Source: Desulfobulbus sp.
GTDB taxonomy: Bacteria; Desulfobacterota; Desulfobulbia; Desulfobulbales; Desulfobulbaceae
DNA length: 5,705 nt
Assembly (NCBI GenBank): GCA_030600525.1
Contig: JAUVLX010000237.1
Coordinates: 1-5,705 of the forward strand
Reading direction: 5' to 3'
Under the pieces are notes generated by a model that ran no database searches, was not told the DNA's origin, and saw only the letters and a list, made by a program, of their open reading frames with translations. Shown here one piece after another: positions 1 through 5,615 of the stretch; within the stretch, counting starts at the first letter, position 1, and each line of letters starts with the position of its first letter. The position numbers were made by a program, and so were the translations under genes.

Positions 1-150
1 TTAGGTTAGCTTTGGGTGATCTAATTGAACAAAGCCGCAGGCGTAGTTGTGCTACGTTGAGGACTTTGTGATTGAAGATCAGCCAAAGATGACCTGAAGA
101 TGCGATGCGAGATGTTCAAGTTATTTCCGGACAACTCCTTACGGTAAATG
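1..150. repeat. Long imperfect hairpin, probable dispersed intergenic repeat
   Basis: Positions 10-46 and 52-88 form two 37-nt arms that are reverse complementary at 26 of 37 positions when counted by eye, around a 5-nt loop. The matching blocks are CTTTGG/CCAAAG at the base, TGATCT/AGATCA, ACAAAG/CTTTGT, and CGTAG/CTACG next to the loop. The flank up to about 150 is rich in related short words such as GATGACCTGAAGATGCGATG and has no credible gene on either strand. The size and mismatched symmetry resemble REP- or MITE-like non-coding elements that recur in a genome, but a second copy cannot be seen in this window. Mobility and copy number are therefore inference. The left boundary may lie outside the window. 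Confidence 0.5.
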
Positions 151-182
151 GGCGCAACTGGTTTTTTTAGTGCTTCGTAGAG

Positions 183-215
183 AGTCGACCGGATATGGTA
201 AAGATCCGGTCGACT
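183..215. repeat. Perfect 12-bp inverted repeat downstream of feoA
   Basis: AGTCGACCGGAT at 183-194 and ATCCGGTCGACT at 204-215 are exact reverse complements around a 9-nt loop. The stem starts about 60 nt past the feoA stop codon on the minus strand, which is where the gltX-glnS-feoA transcript should end. It could act as a terminator or a 3'-end stabiliser. Neither strand has the U-rich tract expected of a classical intrinsic terminator: on the minus strand the bases after the stem lead into an A run, and on the plus strand they read TATTATC. It is therefore recorded as a repeat rather than as a terminator. Confidence 0.55.
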
Positions 216-274
216 TATTATCAGAGTGTGAAGGATGAGCTGCTTGAAGGCAAGGTTGTGGAAAAAAAGGCGAT

Positions 275-505
275 TTAAATCTCGACTTCAATAAAATCAG
301 CTTCATTGTTGCGGAGGGTCAAGGTACTGCCCATCACCCGCAAGGCGACCGGGTCGTTGAGTGGTGCCCGTTGTTTTATAGTAATTTTGCTACCAGGTAC
401 CAGGCCCATTTCTCTGATCCGCCGCCCCAACTCACCGCCCGCTCGGACAGCAGTAATGGTACCGCTTTGGTTAATCGACATTTTTCTAAGATTGACGATG
501 GTCAT
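275..505 (-). CDS. feoA: FeoA-family small protein (ferrous iron transport accessory)
   Basis: This is a 76-residue protein covering a whole FeoA domain, an SH3-like beta barrel found alone or fused to FeoB. The family pattern is clear: an N-terminal strand with QSGTI (13-17), the helix segment GGELGRRIREMGLVPGS (23-39), then QRAPLNDP (45-52), and a closing RNNEADFIEVEI (65-76). FeoA proteins are cytosolic and are thought to modulate the FeoB iron(II) permease. That is family knowledge and nothing here shows iron binding. The Met at 505 is preferred over Met9 because residues 1-8 fit the usual first strand, although no strong Shine-Dalgarno precedes it. The gene lies 60 nt after glnS on the same strand and is likely its co-transcribed last partner. 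No feoB is present, and the 274 bp beyond it hold only repeats, so it looks like an orphan feoA. Confidence 0.88.
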   Translation of the reverse strand: MTIVNLRKMSINQSGTITAVRAGGELGRRIREMGLVPGSKITIKQRAPLNDPVALRVMGSTLTLRNNEADFIEVEI

Positions 506-543
506 AGTAAGTATGTTATTTGAGTAGTGATTATTTGGTCAGT

Positions 544-581
544 AAAGTGAGGTACTGTTTTTTTCTCACTTTTTATTTTTT
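544..581 (+). terminator. Weak hairpin plus T-tract at the glnS 3' end
   Basis: AAAGTGAG (544-551) pairs exactly with CTCACTTT (565-572) across a 13-nt loop and is followed on the plus strand by TTATTTTTTT-like sequence up to 581. This orientation would stop plus-strand, antisense transcription entering glnS. Read on the minus strand the hairpin straddles the glnS TGA stop (566-568) and has no U-tract, so it need not end the glnS transcript before feoA. The stem is only 8 bp and AT-rich and no solid plus-strand gene lies upstream, so function is doubtful. Confidence 0.25.
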
Positions 582-2263
582 CCTGCGAGCTTAGCCCAAC
601 TGTCGCGTAATGTGACAATACGATTAAAAACAGGATGTTGTGGTAAACTGTCTTCACTGTCTATGCAAAAATACCCCTGACGTTCGAATTGAAATCTGTC
701 GCTGACGGAGGCATCCACAAGACTTGGCTCAAGACGGCAATTAGTCAGTACCTGCAGGGAATCGGGGTTTAAAAAGTCTTTGAATGAAACTTCTTTGTCA
801 GCATCCGGAAATTCTTCGGTAAAAAGTCTGTCGTACAACCGTACTTCTGCCTGTAGGGCATGGGCTGCGGAAACCCAGTGAATGGTGCCTTTCACCTTGC
901 GACCGTCCGGCGCATTTCCGCCACGGGTCGCGGGGTCATAGGTGCAGTGTAATTCTACGACTTCTCCATTTTTATCTTTTATCACTTGAGTGCAGGTAAC
1001 AAAATAAGCATATCGCAGCCGAACTTCTCTGCCCTCAGACAGGCGAAAGAATTTTTTGGGTGCATTTTCCATAAAGTCGGAACGCTCAATGAACAGTTCC
1101 CTGGAAAAAGGAATCGTGCGTTTACCCATATCTGGGTTTTGAGGGTGGTTCAGTGCTTCCAGTGTCTCGGTGGAGTCTTCTGGATAGTTGGTGATAACGA
1201 CCTTTAACGGGTCGAGAACACCTAGTACCCGAGGAGCATTAGGGTTAAGGTCGTCACGGATGGCATTTTCCAATATACCCATGTCTATCCAGGACTCTTT
1301 TTTGCCAACCCCTATACCGTCACAAAAAGTTCTGATAGATGCAGGGGTGTACCCCCGGCGGCGTAGTCCTGACAGGGTTAGCATCCTGGGGTCATCCCAT
1401 CCCGACACTAGAGACTCCTTAACAAGTTCGAGCAGTTTACGTTTACTGGTAACCGTGTAGTTGATGTTGAGACGTGCAAATTCTATCTGCTGCGGATGGC
1501 AGGGTGTCTGCAACGTGTCCAGCACCCAGTCATAGAGTGGGCGGTTGTTTGCAAACTCCAGGGTACACAGGGAATGGGTGACATTCTCAATCATATCTGA
1601 CAAGCAATGGGTGAAGTCATACATTGGATAAATGCACCACTTGTCGCCTGTGCGATGATGGCTGGTTTTCATGACCCTGTACAGTACCGGGTCGCGCATT
1701 AAGAAATTAGGAGATGCCATATCTATTTTGGCACGGAGCACGCAGACGCCTTCCTCAAACTCACCGTTGCGCATCTGTTCAAACAGCTCCAGGTTTTCTT
1801 CCTTACTACGGCCGCGATACGGGCTTTCCTTACCTGGTTCTGTAAGCGTACCCCTATACGTTCGCATTTCTTCGCCGTTGAGGTGACAGACATAGGCCTT
1901 GCCCATTTCGATCAGTTTCACCGCAAAACTGTAGAGTTGGTCAAAGTAATCTGATGCATAATAGAGATGCTCTCCCCAGTCATAACCCAGCCAGTGAAGG
2001 TCTTTTTTTATTGCTTCAACATATTCGTTGGACTCTTTCCCCGGATTGGTATCGTCAAAACGGAGATGACAAGTGCCTTTGTTTTCTGCAGCCGCTCCAA
2101 AGTTGAGGCAGATGGATTTGGCATGGCCAATATGCAAAAAACCATTGGGCTCTGGTGGAAAGCGGGTAGTGATTTCCTTGTGTTTTTTGGTGGCTATATC
2201 TTCAACAATGATCTGACGGATAAAGTCCAGCGGCCTCTCGGTCTTGGGCGTTTCTGTGTTCAT
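566..2263 (-). CDS. glnS: Glutamine--tRNA ligase (GlnRS)
   Basis: This cytosolic class I aminoacyl-tRNA synthetase joins glutamine to tRNA-Gln using ATP. Its 565 residues match the usual bacterial length (E. coli 554). The Rossmann fold opens with PPEPNGFLHIGHAKS (36-50), containing HIGH at 44-47. RFDDTNP (68-74) supplies the Asp equivalent to E. coli D66, and YPMYDFTH (212-219) includes the Tyr equivalent to Y211, both near the glutamine/A76 site. The KMSKS loop reads VTSKR (271-275), close to the MSKR of E. coli. The remainder (roughly 345-565) is the two-barrel anticodon-binding region specific to GlnRS, which argues against a mis-named GluRS. The gene starts 20 nt after gltX. The nearest purine-rich Shine-Dalgarno-like run (AAGGG) sits about 12 nt from the ATG, so initiation may depend on coupling to gltX. 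Bacterial GlnRS is considered to derive from a eukaryotic lineage by transfer. Confidence 0.98.
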   Translation of the reverse strand: MNTETPKTERPLDFIRQIIVEDIATKKHKEITTRFPPEPNGFLHIGHAKSICLNFGAAAENKGTCHLRFDDTNPGKESNEYVEAIKKDLHWLGYDWGEHLYYASDYFDQLYSFAVKLIEMGKAYVCHLNGEEMRTYRGTLTEPGKESPYRGRSKEENLELFEQMRNGEFEEGVCVLRAKIDMASPNFLMRDPVLYRVMKTSHHRTGDKWCIYPMYDFTHCLSDMIENVTHSLCTLEFANNRPLYDWVLDTLQTPCHPQQIEFARLNINYTVTSKRKLLELVKESLVSGWDDPRMLTLSGLRRRGYTPASIRTFCDGIGVGKKESWIDMGILENAIRDDLNPNAPRVLGVLDPLKVVITNYPEDSTETLEALNHPQNPDMGKRTIPFSRELFIERSDFMENAPKKFFRLSEGREVRLRYAYFVTCTQVIKDKNGEVVELHCTYDPATRGGNAPDGRKVKGTIHWVSAAHALQAEVRLYDRLFTEEFPDADKEVSFKDFLNPDSLQVLTNCRLEPSLVDASVSDRFQFERQGYFCIDSEDSLPQHPVFNRIVTLRDSWAKLAGKNKK

Positions 2264-2283
2264 GTGTAAGTGAGACCCTTTTT

Positions 2284-3768
2284 TCAGTTGGATGGATATA
2301 GGCGACTGATGTCGCTCAACCTAGCTACGACCTTATCTTGACCAAGAGTGTTCAGTATATCAAACATAGATGGACCTGCTAACTGGCCGGTGAGTACCGT
2401 CCGCATGCCGTTGATAAGGATACCGGGTTTAATGGCAAGCTCGTCAGCTAACTCTCTTGTGGTTTGTTCGGCTATTTCCTGATCAAAGGAAGAAAGGTCG
2501 GCAAATCGTTTGCTTAACTCTTTGAACCATTGGACAAGGTCAGGGTGTTTCAGAATATTCTTTTTCAGTGGTTTTTCTTCAATATCATAGCTGTCTGAAA
2601 AATACGCTCTGCCACGAGTTGCAAAGTCGTCAAGTGTATGAAAACGGTCTTTGATCAGGTCAAGGGTGGCAAGGTACCATTCACGCCTTTCTTCTGCATA
2701 GGACGCGTCCCAGAGTTCGTAATCTTTAAGTTTTTGCTCTACCAGTTGAGCAAGATCTTCTGTGTCAATAGTTCGCAGGTAATGCTCGTTTATCGAAATC
2801 AACTTAGGGTCGGTGAAGAATTTTTGATCACCGGGACGATAGTTGAAAATAGAGTTGACTTTACTCATTCTCTCTAGAGTGAATGCCTCTATAAGCTCCT
2901 CACGTGAAAAGAACTCTTGTTCTGTTCCTGGGTTCCAGCCAAGCAGGCAGAGGAAGTTGCACAAGGCCCAGGGAAGAAAACCTTTATCCCTGTAAAATTG
3001 AACCGCGACTACTTCACCGTGGCTGCGTTTTGAGATTTTTCGTTTCTGCAGGTCAAGGGTTAACGGCATGTGCGCAAAAATGGGTAAGGGCGCTTCAAGT
3101 GCTTCGTATAAAAGGACTTGGCGGGTGGTGTTGGTCATGTGGTCTTGTCCTCTGATAACGTGCGAAATGCGGTCACGAATATCATCCACAACATTACAGA
3201 GCAGGTAAAGTGGCTTACCATTGGAACGGACAATCACAAAATCTTCAATTTCGCTGTATGCCCTTTCAATAGTTCCAAGTACTTTATCGTGGTAAACGAG
3301 GATTCCTTCACGTTTAGGTACCTTGAAACGGATAACAGAGGGGAGCCCTTGTTGTTCCTTGGCAGCAACTTGCTCAGGAGTAAGGTTTCGGCAGGTGCCG
3401 TCATAGCCTACGGTTGTTTTTTGGGCAAGGGCTTGTTCCCGTTTTTTATCCAGCTCTTCTTTGGTACAAAAACATTTATAGGCGTACCCACTGGCGAGGA
3501 GGTTTTGAGCGGCCTGTACATGCTCATTGGCGAATTCAGTTTGAAAATAAGGTCCTTCATCCCATTGTAGGTCAAGCCAGCGAAGTCCTTCAAGGATGCC
3601 GTCGATGGATTCTTGAGTGGAGCGTTCTGCGTCTGTATCTTCAATGCGAAGGATGAGTTTCCCGTTGTGTTTTTTAGCAAAGAGCCAGTTGATTAAAGCT
3701 GTTCGGGCTCCGCCGATATGCAGATAGCCAGTTGGACTTGGAGGAAAACGAACGCGAACATCTACCAT
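2284..3768 (-). CDS. gltX: Glutamate--tRNA ligase (GluRS)
   Basis: This is a class I synthetase that charges tRNA-Glu with glutamate in the cytosol. From Met at 3768 it is 494 residues, normal for the family. The HIGH motif appears as HIGG (17-20) inside RFPPSPTGYLHIGGARTAL, a variant common in GluRS. RIEDTD is at 41-46, and the second signature is KISKR at 244-248. The C-terminal half is the helical anticodon-binding domain of bacterial GluRS. The reading frame stays open to 3822, but that extra 18-residue leader is hydrophobic and unlike the family. The start at 3768 has a strong AGGAG (complement of 3776-3780) 7 nt upstream and leads straight into the conserved VRVRFPPSPTG. A zinc-site-like cluster C99, C101 and C126 is present, but the fourth ligand (His127 in E. 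coli) is Asn128. With GlnRS next door, this enzyme is expected to be the discriminating type, which is inference. Confidence 0.97.
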   Translation of the reverse strand: MVDVRVRFPPSPTGYLHIGGARTALINWLFAKKHNGKLILRIEDTDAERSTQESIDGILEGLRWLDLQWDEGPYFQTEFANEHVQAAQNLLASGYAYKCFCTKEELDKKREQALAQKTTVGYDGTCRNLTPEQVAAKEQQGLPSVIRFKVPKREGILVYHDKVLGTIERAYSEIEDFVIVRSNGKPLYLLCNVVDDIRDRISHVIRGQDHMTNTTRQVLLYEALEAPLPIFAHMPLTLDLQKRKISKRSHGEVVAVQFYRDKGFLPWALCNFLCLLGWNPGTEQEFFSREELIEAFTLERMSKVNSIFNYRPGDQKFFTDPKLISINEHYLRTIDTEDLAQLVEQKLKDYELWDASYAEERREWYLATLDLIKDRFHTLDDFATRGRAYFSDSYDIEEKPLKKNILKHPDLVQWFKELSKRFADLSSFDQEIAEQTTRELADELAIKPGILINGMRTVLTGQLAGPSMFDILNTLGQDKVVARLSDISRLYPSN

Positions 3769-3775
3769 GAGGGTA

Positions 3776-3780
3776 CTCCT
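3776..3780 (-). promoter_or_regulatory. Shine-Dalgarno site fixing the gltX start
   Basis: On the minus strand AGGAG lies 7 nt before the ATG at 3768-3766. It supports that start over the upstream in-frame ATG at 3822, which has no comparable site and would add a non-homologous 18-residue leader. Confidence 0.8.
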
Positions 3781-3965
3781 GATTATTTTAAATGGGTGTT
3801 GATATAAAAGGATGAAAAGCAAGTAAAGATAACGGTTGATGCATGGAATCGTTTGTATTTTGAAGGATGATATTTTATATGCAATCGCTTGGTAGTCCGA
3901 TTTTCAACCAACAATGTTTTTTCTATCTATACTTAAGATAAATAAAAAGCGTATATATATAGCTC

Positions 3966-3977
3966 TTCACCGGTGAA
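3966..3977. promoter_or_regulatory. Perfect palindrome TTCACCGGTGAA, possible operator
   Basis: TTCACCGGTGAA is a perfect 12-bp palindrome in the divergent intergenic region, just after an alternating AT stretch. Its length and two-fold symmetry suit a dimeric repressor site, but no second copy and no assigned regulator are visible. This is a weak candidate by sequence alone. Confidence 0.25.
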
Positions 3978-4198
3978 TCTTCAAGGGGAAGGTAAGAAGG
4001 ATTTTTTTTTGCGTTTTCTTGGAATTTTGCAGTTGAAAAAAATGTATGAAATTGGAAGGGAAGCATGAAGGTTATAAAAGTACCCCCCGTCCATTGATGG
4101 TGCTTGGGTGTAGAAGCGGTTGGGGGATTGGGAACAATGGTAGGTTGCCGAACAGGAAGATATCGCGGTTGTGCTGTCCCTTCTCACTGTTTTTAGTG

Positions 4199-4232
4199 TT
4201 GTGGCAGGCCGTTAATGGCATTATACTATAAT
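4199..4232 (+). promoter_or_regulatory. Candidate sigma70-type promoter for the DUF1844-ispE unit
   Basis: Overlapping -10 boxes TATACT (4222-4227) and TATAAT (4227-4232) lie about 85 nt before the DUF1844 start. With TATACT, a TTGTGG at 4199-4204 sits at a 17-bp spacing and keeps the first three bases of the -35 consensus. Transcription would begin near 4235-4240, giving a leader of about 75 nt. No other stretch between 4000 and 4315 has a comparable -10. Confidence 0.55.
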
Positions 4233-4239
4233 TTTTGTT

Positions 4240-4291
4240 GTAGGTAGATTACGGGTTGCTGTAAAAGTGGACGACGCTAGGTACTACCTGC
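4240..4291 (+). other. Possible 5'-leader stem-loop before the DUF1844 gene
   Basis: GTAGGTAG (4240-4247) can pair along its whole length with CTACCTGC (4284-4291), seven Watson-Crick pairs plus one G-U, closing a 36-nt loop. The 5' arm begins right where transcription from the TATACT/TATAAT box should start and the 3' arm ends 23 nt before the ATG. It does not match any riboswitch I recognise. It may stabilise the 5' end or be a chance pairing. Confidence 0.3.
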
Positions 4292-4314
4292 TTATTGCCA
4301 GTTGATAAGAAAAA

Positions 4315-4653
4315 ATGAGTGAAGAGCAAAATATGATTGAAGATCTTTCCAGTTGTGATGAATGTCCCGATGGAATGGTAAAGGATGAAGCCGGGCGTTG
4401 TGTCATGCCACAGGTTACCTTTGTCTCGTTTGTACTTTCTTTAAATACGTCAGCTTTATTTCACATGGGAGAATTGGCCCATCCTGAGAGCGGTGAAAAG
4501 GTAATTGACAGCGATTTAGCTAAACACACCATAGATACTCTTGGTCTGCTTGCAGAAAAAACAAAAGGCAATCTTGATGTTGATGAACAAGAGCTTTTAA
4601 CCAGAGTGGTATACGATTTGAAAATGAAATTTGTCGGCCTCTCTCGTTCCTAA
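4315..4653 (+). CDS. DUF1844 domain protein with Cys-containing N-terminus
   Basis: This is a 112-residue protein of unknown function. Residues 33-109 are a full DUF1844 domain: the motif TFVSFVLSLNTSALFHMGE (35-53), then LAKHTIDTLGLLAEKTKGNLD with a following VVYDLKMKFV. The domain is mostly helical and has no signal peptide or clear membrane span, so it is probably cytosolic. Ahead of it lies a short segment with C14-x2-C17 and C29 (CDEC...GRC), which could hold a metal or a disulphide; this is inference. The ATG at 4315 has only a weak purine-rich upstream run. The ATG at 4333 (Met7) has GAAGAG six nt before it and may be the real start; both keep all three Cys. Its stop is 19 nt before ispE, so the two are probably co-transcribed. 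The ispE neighbourhood does not by itself reveal its job. Confidence 0.88.
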   Translation: MSEEQNMIEDLSSCDECPDGMVKDEAGRCVMPQVTFVSFVLSLNTSALFHMGELAHPESGEKVIDSDLAKHTIDTLGLLAEKTKGNLDVDEQELLTRVVYDLKMKFVGLSRS

Positions 4654-4672
4654 ATTTGTTGATTGGTGAAAT

Positions 4673-5578
4673 ATGGAGTGTTCCTCATCGATTCAGGTAA
4701 AGGCACCTGCAAAGATAAATTTTTTCCTCAAGGTTACCGGCAAAAGAGGAGACGGGTATCATACCATTGCTTCTTTGATGCAAAAGGTAACATTGTATGA
4801 TCATTTGCAACTGCAGCTTGTCGATTCTGGGGAAATTATACTGCATTGCCCAGATAATGCGTTGCCAACAGATGATACCAACCTCGCCTACCGGGCAGCA
4901 CACATTTTTTTGCAGTCAGCGCAAGAACGGATCGGCACTTCTGTGTGTGGGGTGGATATCACCCTTCTGAAAAATATTCCGATTGCCGCCGGGCTCGGAG
5001 GTGGGAGCAGTGATGCTGCTGCGGTTCTTTTAGGGCTTAACTCGCTCTTTGGAGACCTGTTTTTCGAGCAGGAGCTGGCCGTCATGGGTGTACAATTAGG
5101 GGCAGACGTGCCTTTTTTTGTTGATAGTAGTTCTGCTTGTTGGGCCGAAGGTATTGGCGAAATGTTAGAGCCTATTGTCAGTTTTGATAACCTCTCCATC
5201 CTTTTGGTGAATCCTGGCTTTTTTGTGTCGACAAAGGAAGTCTATGAAAAGTTTCCGTTGACAAACGAGGAAAAGGGCCTTATGGTAGACGGCTCGCGTA
5301 TCGAGTTATGGAAACATGCGTGGCAGGATAGCGTTTCGTGTCAAGTGTTTCCGTGGGCTGCGTTACAGAACGACTTAGAGCAAGTGACAACACATATGCA
5401 TCCCGAGTTAGAAGACATCAAAAAGGACTTAATCGCTCAAGGAGCGCTGGTTTCGATGATGTCTGGTTCCGGACCTACGGTCTTTGCAGTATTTGAAGAT
5501 CGTCAGCGGGCGCAAAAATGCTGTCATTTTTTCAATAAACAATATGGTTCGGTCTTTGTTACCTCTCCAGTTACCTGA
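4673..5578 (+). CDS. ispE: 4-diphosphocytidyl-2-C-methyl-D-erythritol kinase
   Basis: IspE phosphorylates the 2-hydroxyl of CDP-methylerythritol with ATP in the MEP (non-mevalonate) route to isopentenyl diphosphate. The 301-residue protein is a complete GHMP-superfamily kinase. The substrate-binding N-terminus reads APAKINFFLKVTGKRGDGYH (11-30), with K14 equivalent to E. coli catalytic K10. The glycine-rich ATP loop PIAAGLGGGSSDAAA is at 103-117, GADVPFF at 143-149 contains the catalytic Asp (D145), and the third GHMP motif MSGSGPTVF is at 263-271. No key residue is missing. The only nearby start is the ATG at 4673, preceded by a closely spaced GGTGA, so translation may be coupled to the DUF1844 gene 19 nt upstream. 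No terminator separates it from the tRNA gene 37 nt downstream. Its presence shows that the organism uses the MEP pathway. Confidence 0.98.
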   Translation: MECSSSIQVKAPAKINFFLKVTGKRGDGYHTIASLMQKVTLYDHLQLQLVDSGEIILHCPDNALPTDDTNLAYRAAHIFLQSAQERIGTSVCGVDITLLKNIPIAAGLGGGSSDAAAVLLGLNSLFGDLFFEQELAVMGVQLGADVPFFVDSSSACWAEGIGEMLEPIVSFDNLSILLVNPGFFVSTKEVYEKFPLTNEEKGLMVDGSRIELWKHAWQDSVSCQVFPWAALQNDLEQVTTHMHPELEDIKKDLIAQGALVSMMSGSGPTVFAVFEDRQRAQKCCHFFNKQYGSVFVTSPVT

Positions 5579-5604
5579 ATTGATGTTGAGAAAAAAAATA
5601 TAAT
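5575..5604 (+). promoter_or_regulatory. Candidate promoter for tRNA-Gln
   Basis: A perfect TATAAT (5599-5604) ends 11 nt before the first base of the tRNA, so transcription would start about 5 nt upstream of the mature 5' end. The -35 is poor: CTGAAT at 5575-5580 with an 18-bp spacer keeps TGA only, and it overlaps the ispE stop codon. An A-run fills the spacer. The tRNA may be made both from here and by read-through from ispE. Confidence 0.5.
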
Positions 5605-5615
5605 GCAAAAAAGGT

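Larger units (their letters stand above)
3769..4238. other. AT-rich divergent intergenic region between gltX and the DUF1844 gene
   Basis: About 470 bp separate the gltX start from the promoter candidate of the plus-strand unit. No convincing gene is seen. Two open frames here (61 codons on plus from 4046, 68 codons on minus ending at 3981) have low-complexity, unconserved-looking products and no good ribosome binding site. A TATAAAAT stretch (complement of 3872-3879) is a possible -10 for gltX but no acceptable -35 accompanies it. Also present are an alternating AT run near 3951-3961, a 12-bp palindrome at 3966-3977, and facing C and G blocks at 4083-4088 and 4122-4126. The length is generous for two simple promoters, so an unrecognised small RNA is possible but not shown. 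Confidence 0.6.

Noticed and set aside
3118..3570. A 150-codon plus-strand open frame
   Set aside because: It lies wholly inside gltX on the opposite strand, and gltX is supported by strong family motifs throughout.
3769..3822. An 18-residue N-terminal extension of GluRS from the upstream in-frame ATG at 3822
   Set aside because: The extension has no family counterpart and no ribosome binding site, while the ATG at 3768 has AGGAG at a 7-nt spacing and begins at the conserved RFPPSPTG region.
3889..3911. TTGGT/ACCAA inverted repeat upstream of gltX
   Set aside because: The stem is only 5 bp with a loop of over 10 nt, which is expected by chance in AT-rich DNA; no T-box or other leader element is recognisable.
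3981..4187. A 68-codon minus-strand open frame
   Set aside because: The product is Ser/Lys-rich with no recognisable motif, and it overlaps the other unsupported frame, so it is probably chance.
4202..4220. TGGCA repeated at 4202-4206 and 4216-4220, resembling a sigma54 -24/-12 promoter
   Set aside because: The spacing between the GG and GC elements is several bases too long and the second half lacks the TTGC form; a sigma70-type -10 directly follows.
4046..4231. A 61-codon plus-strand open frame in the divergent gap
   Set aside because: It has no good Shine-Dalgarno, its product looks like no known domain, and it runs into the promoter candidate of the next gene.
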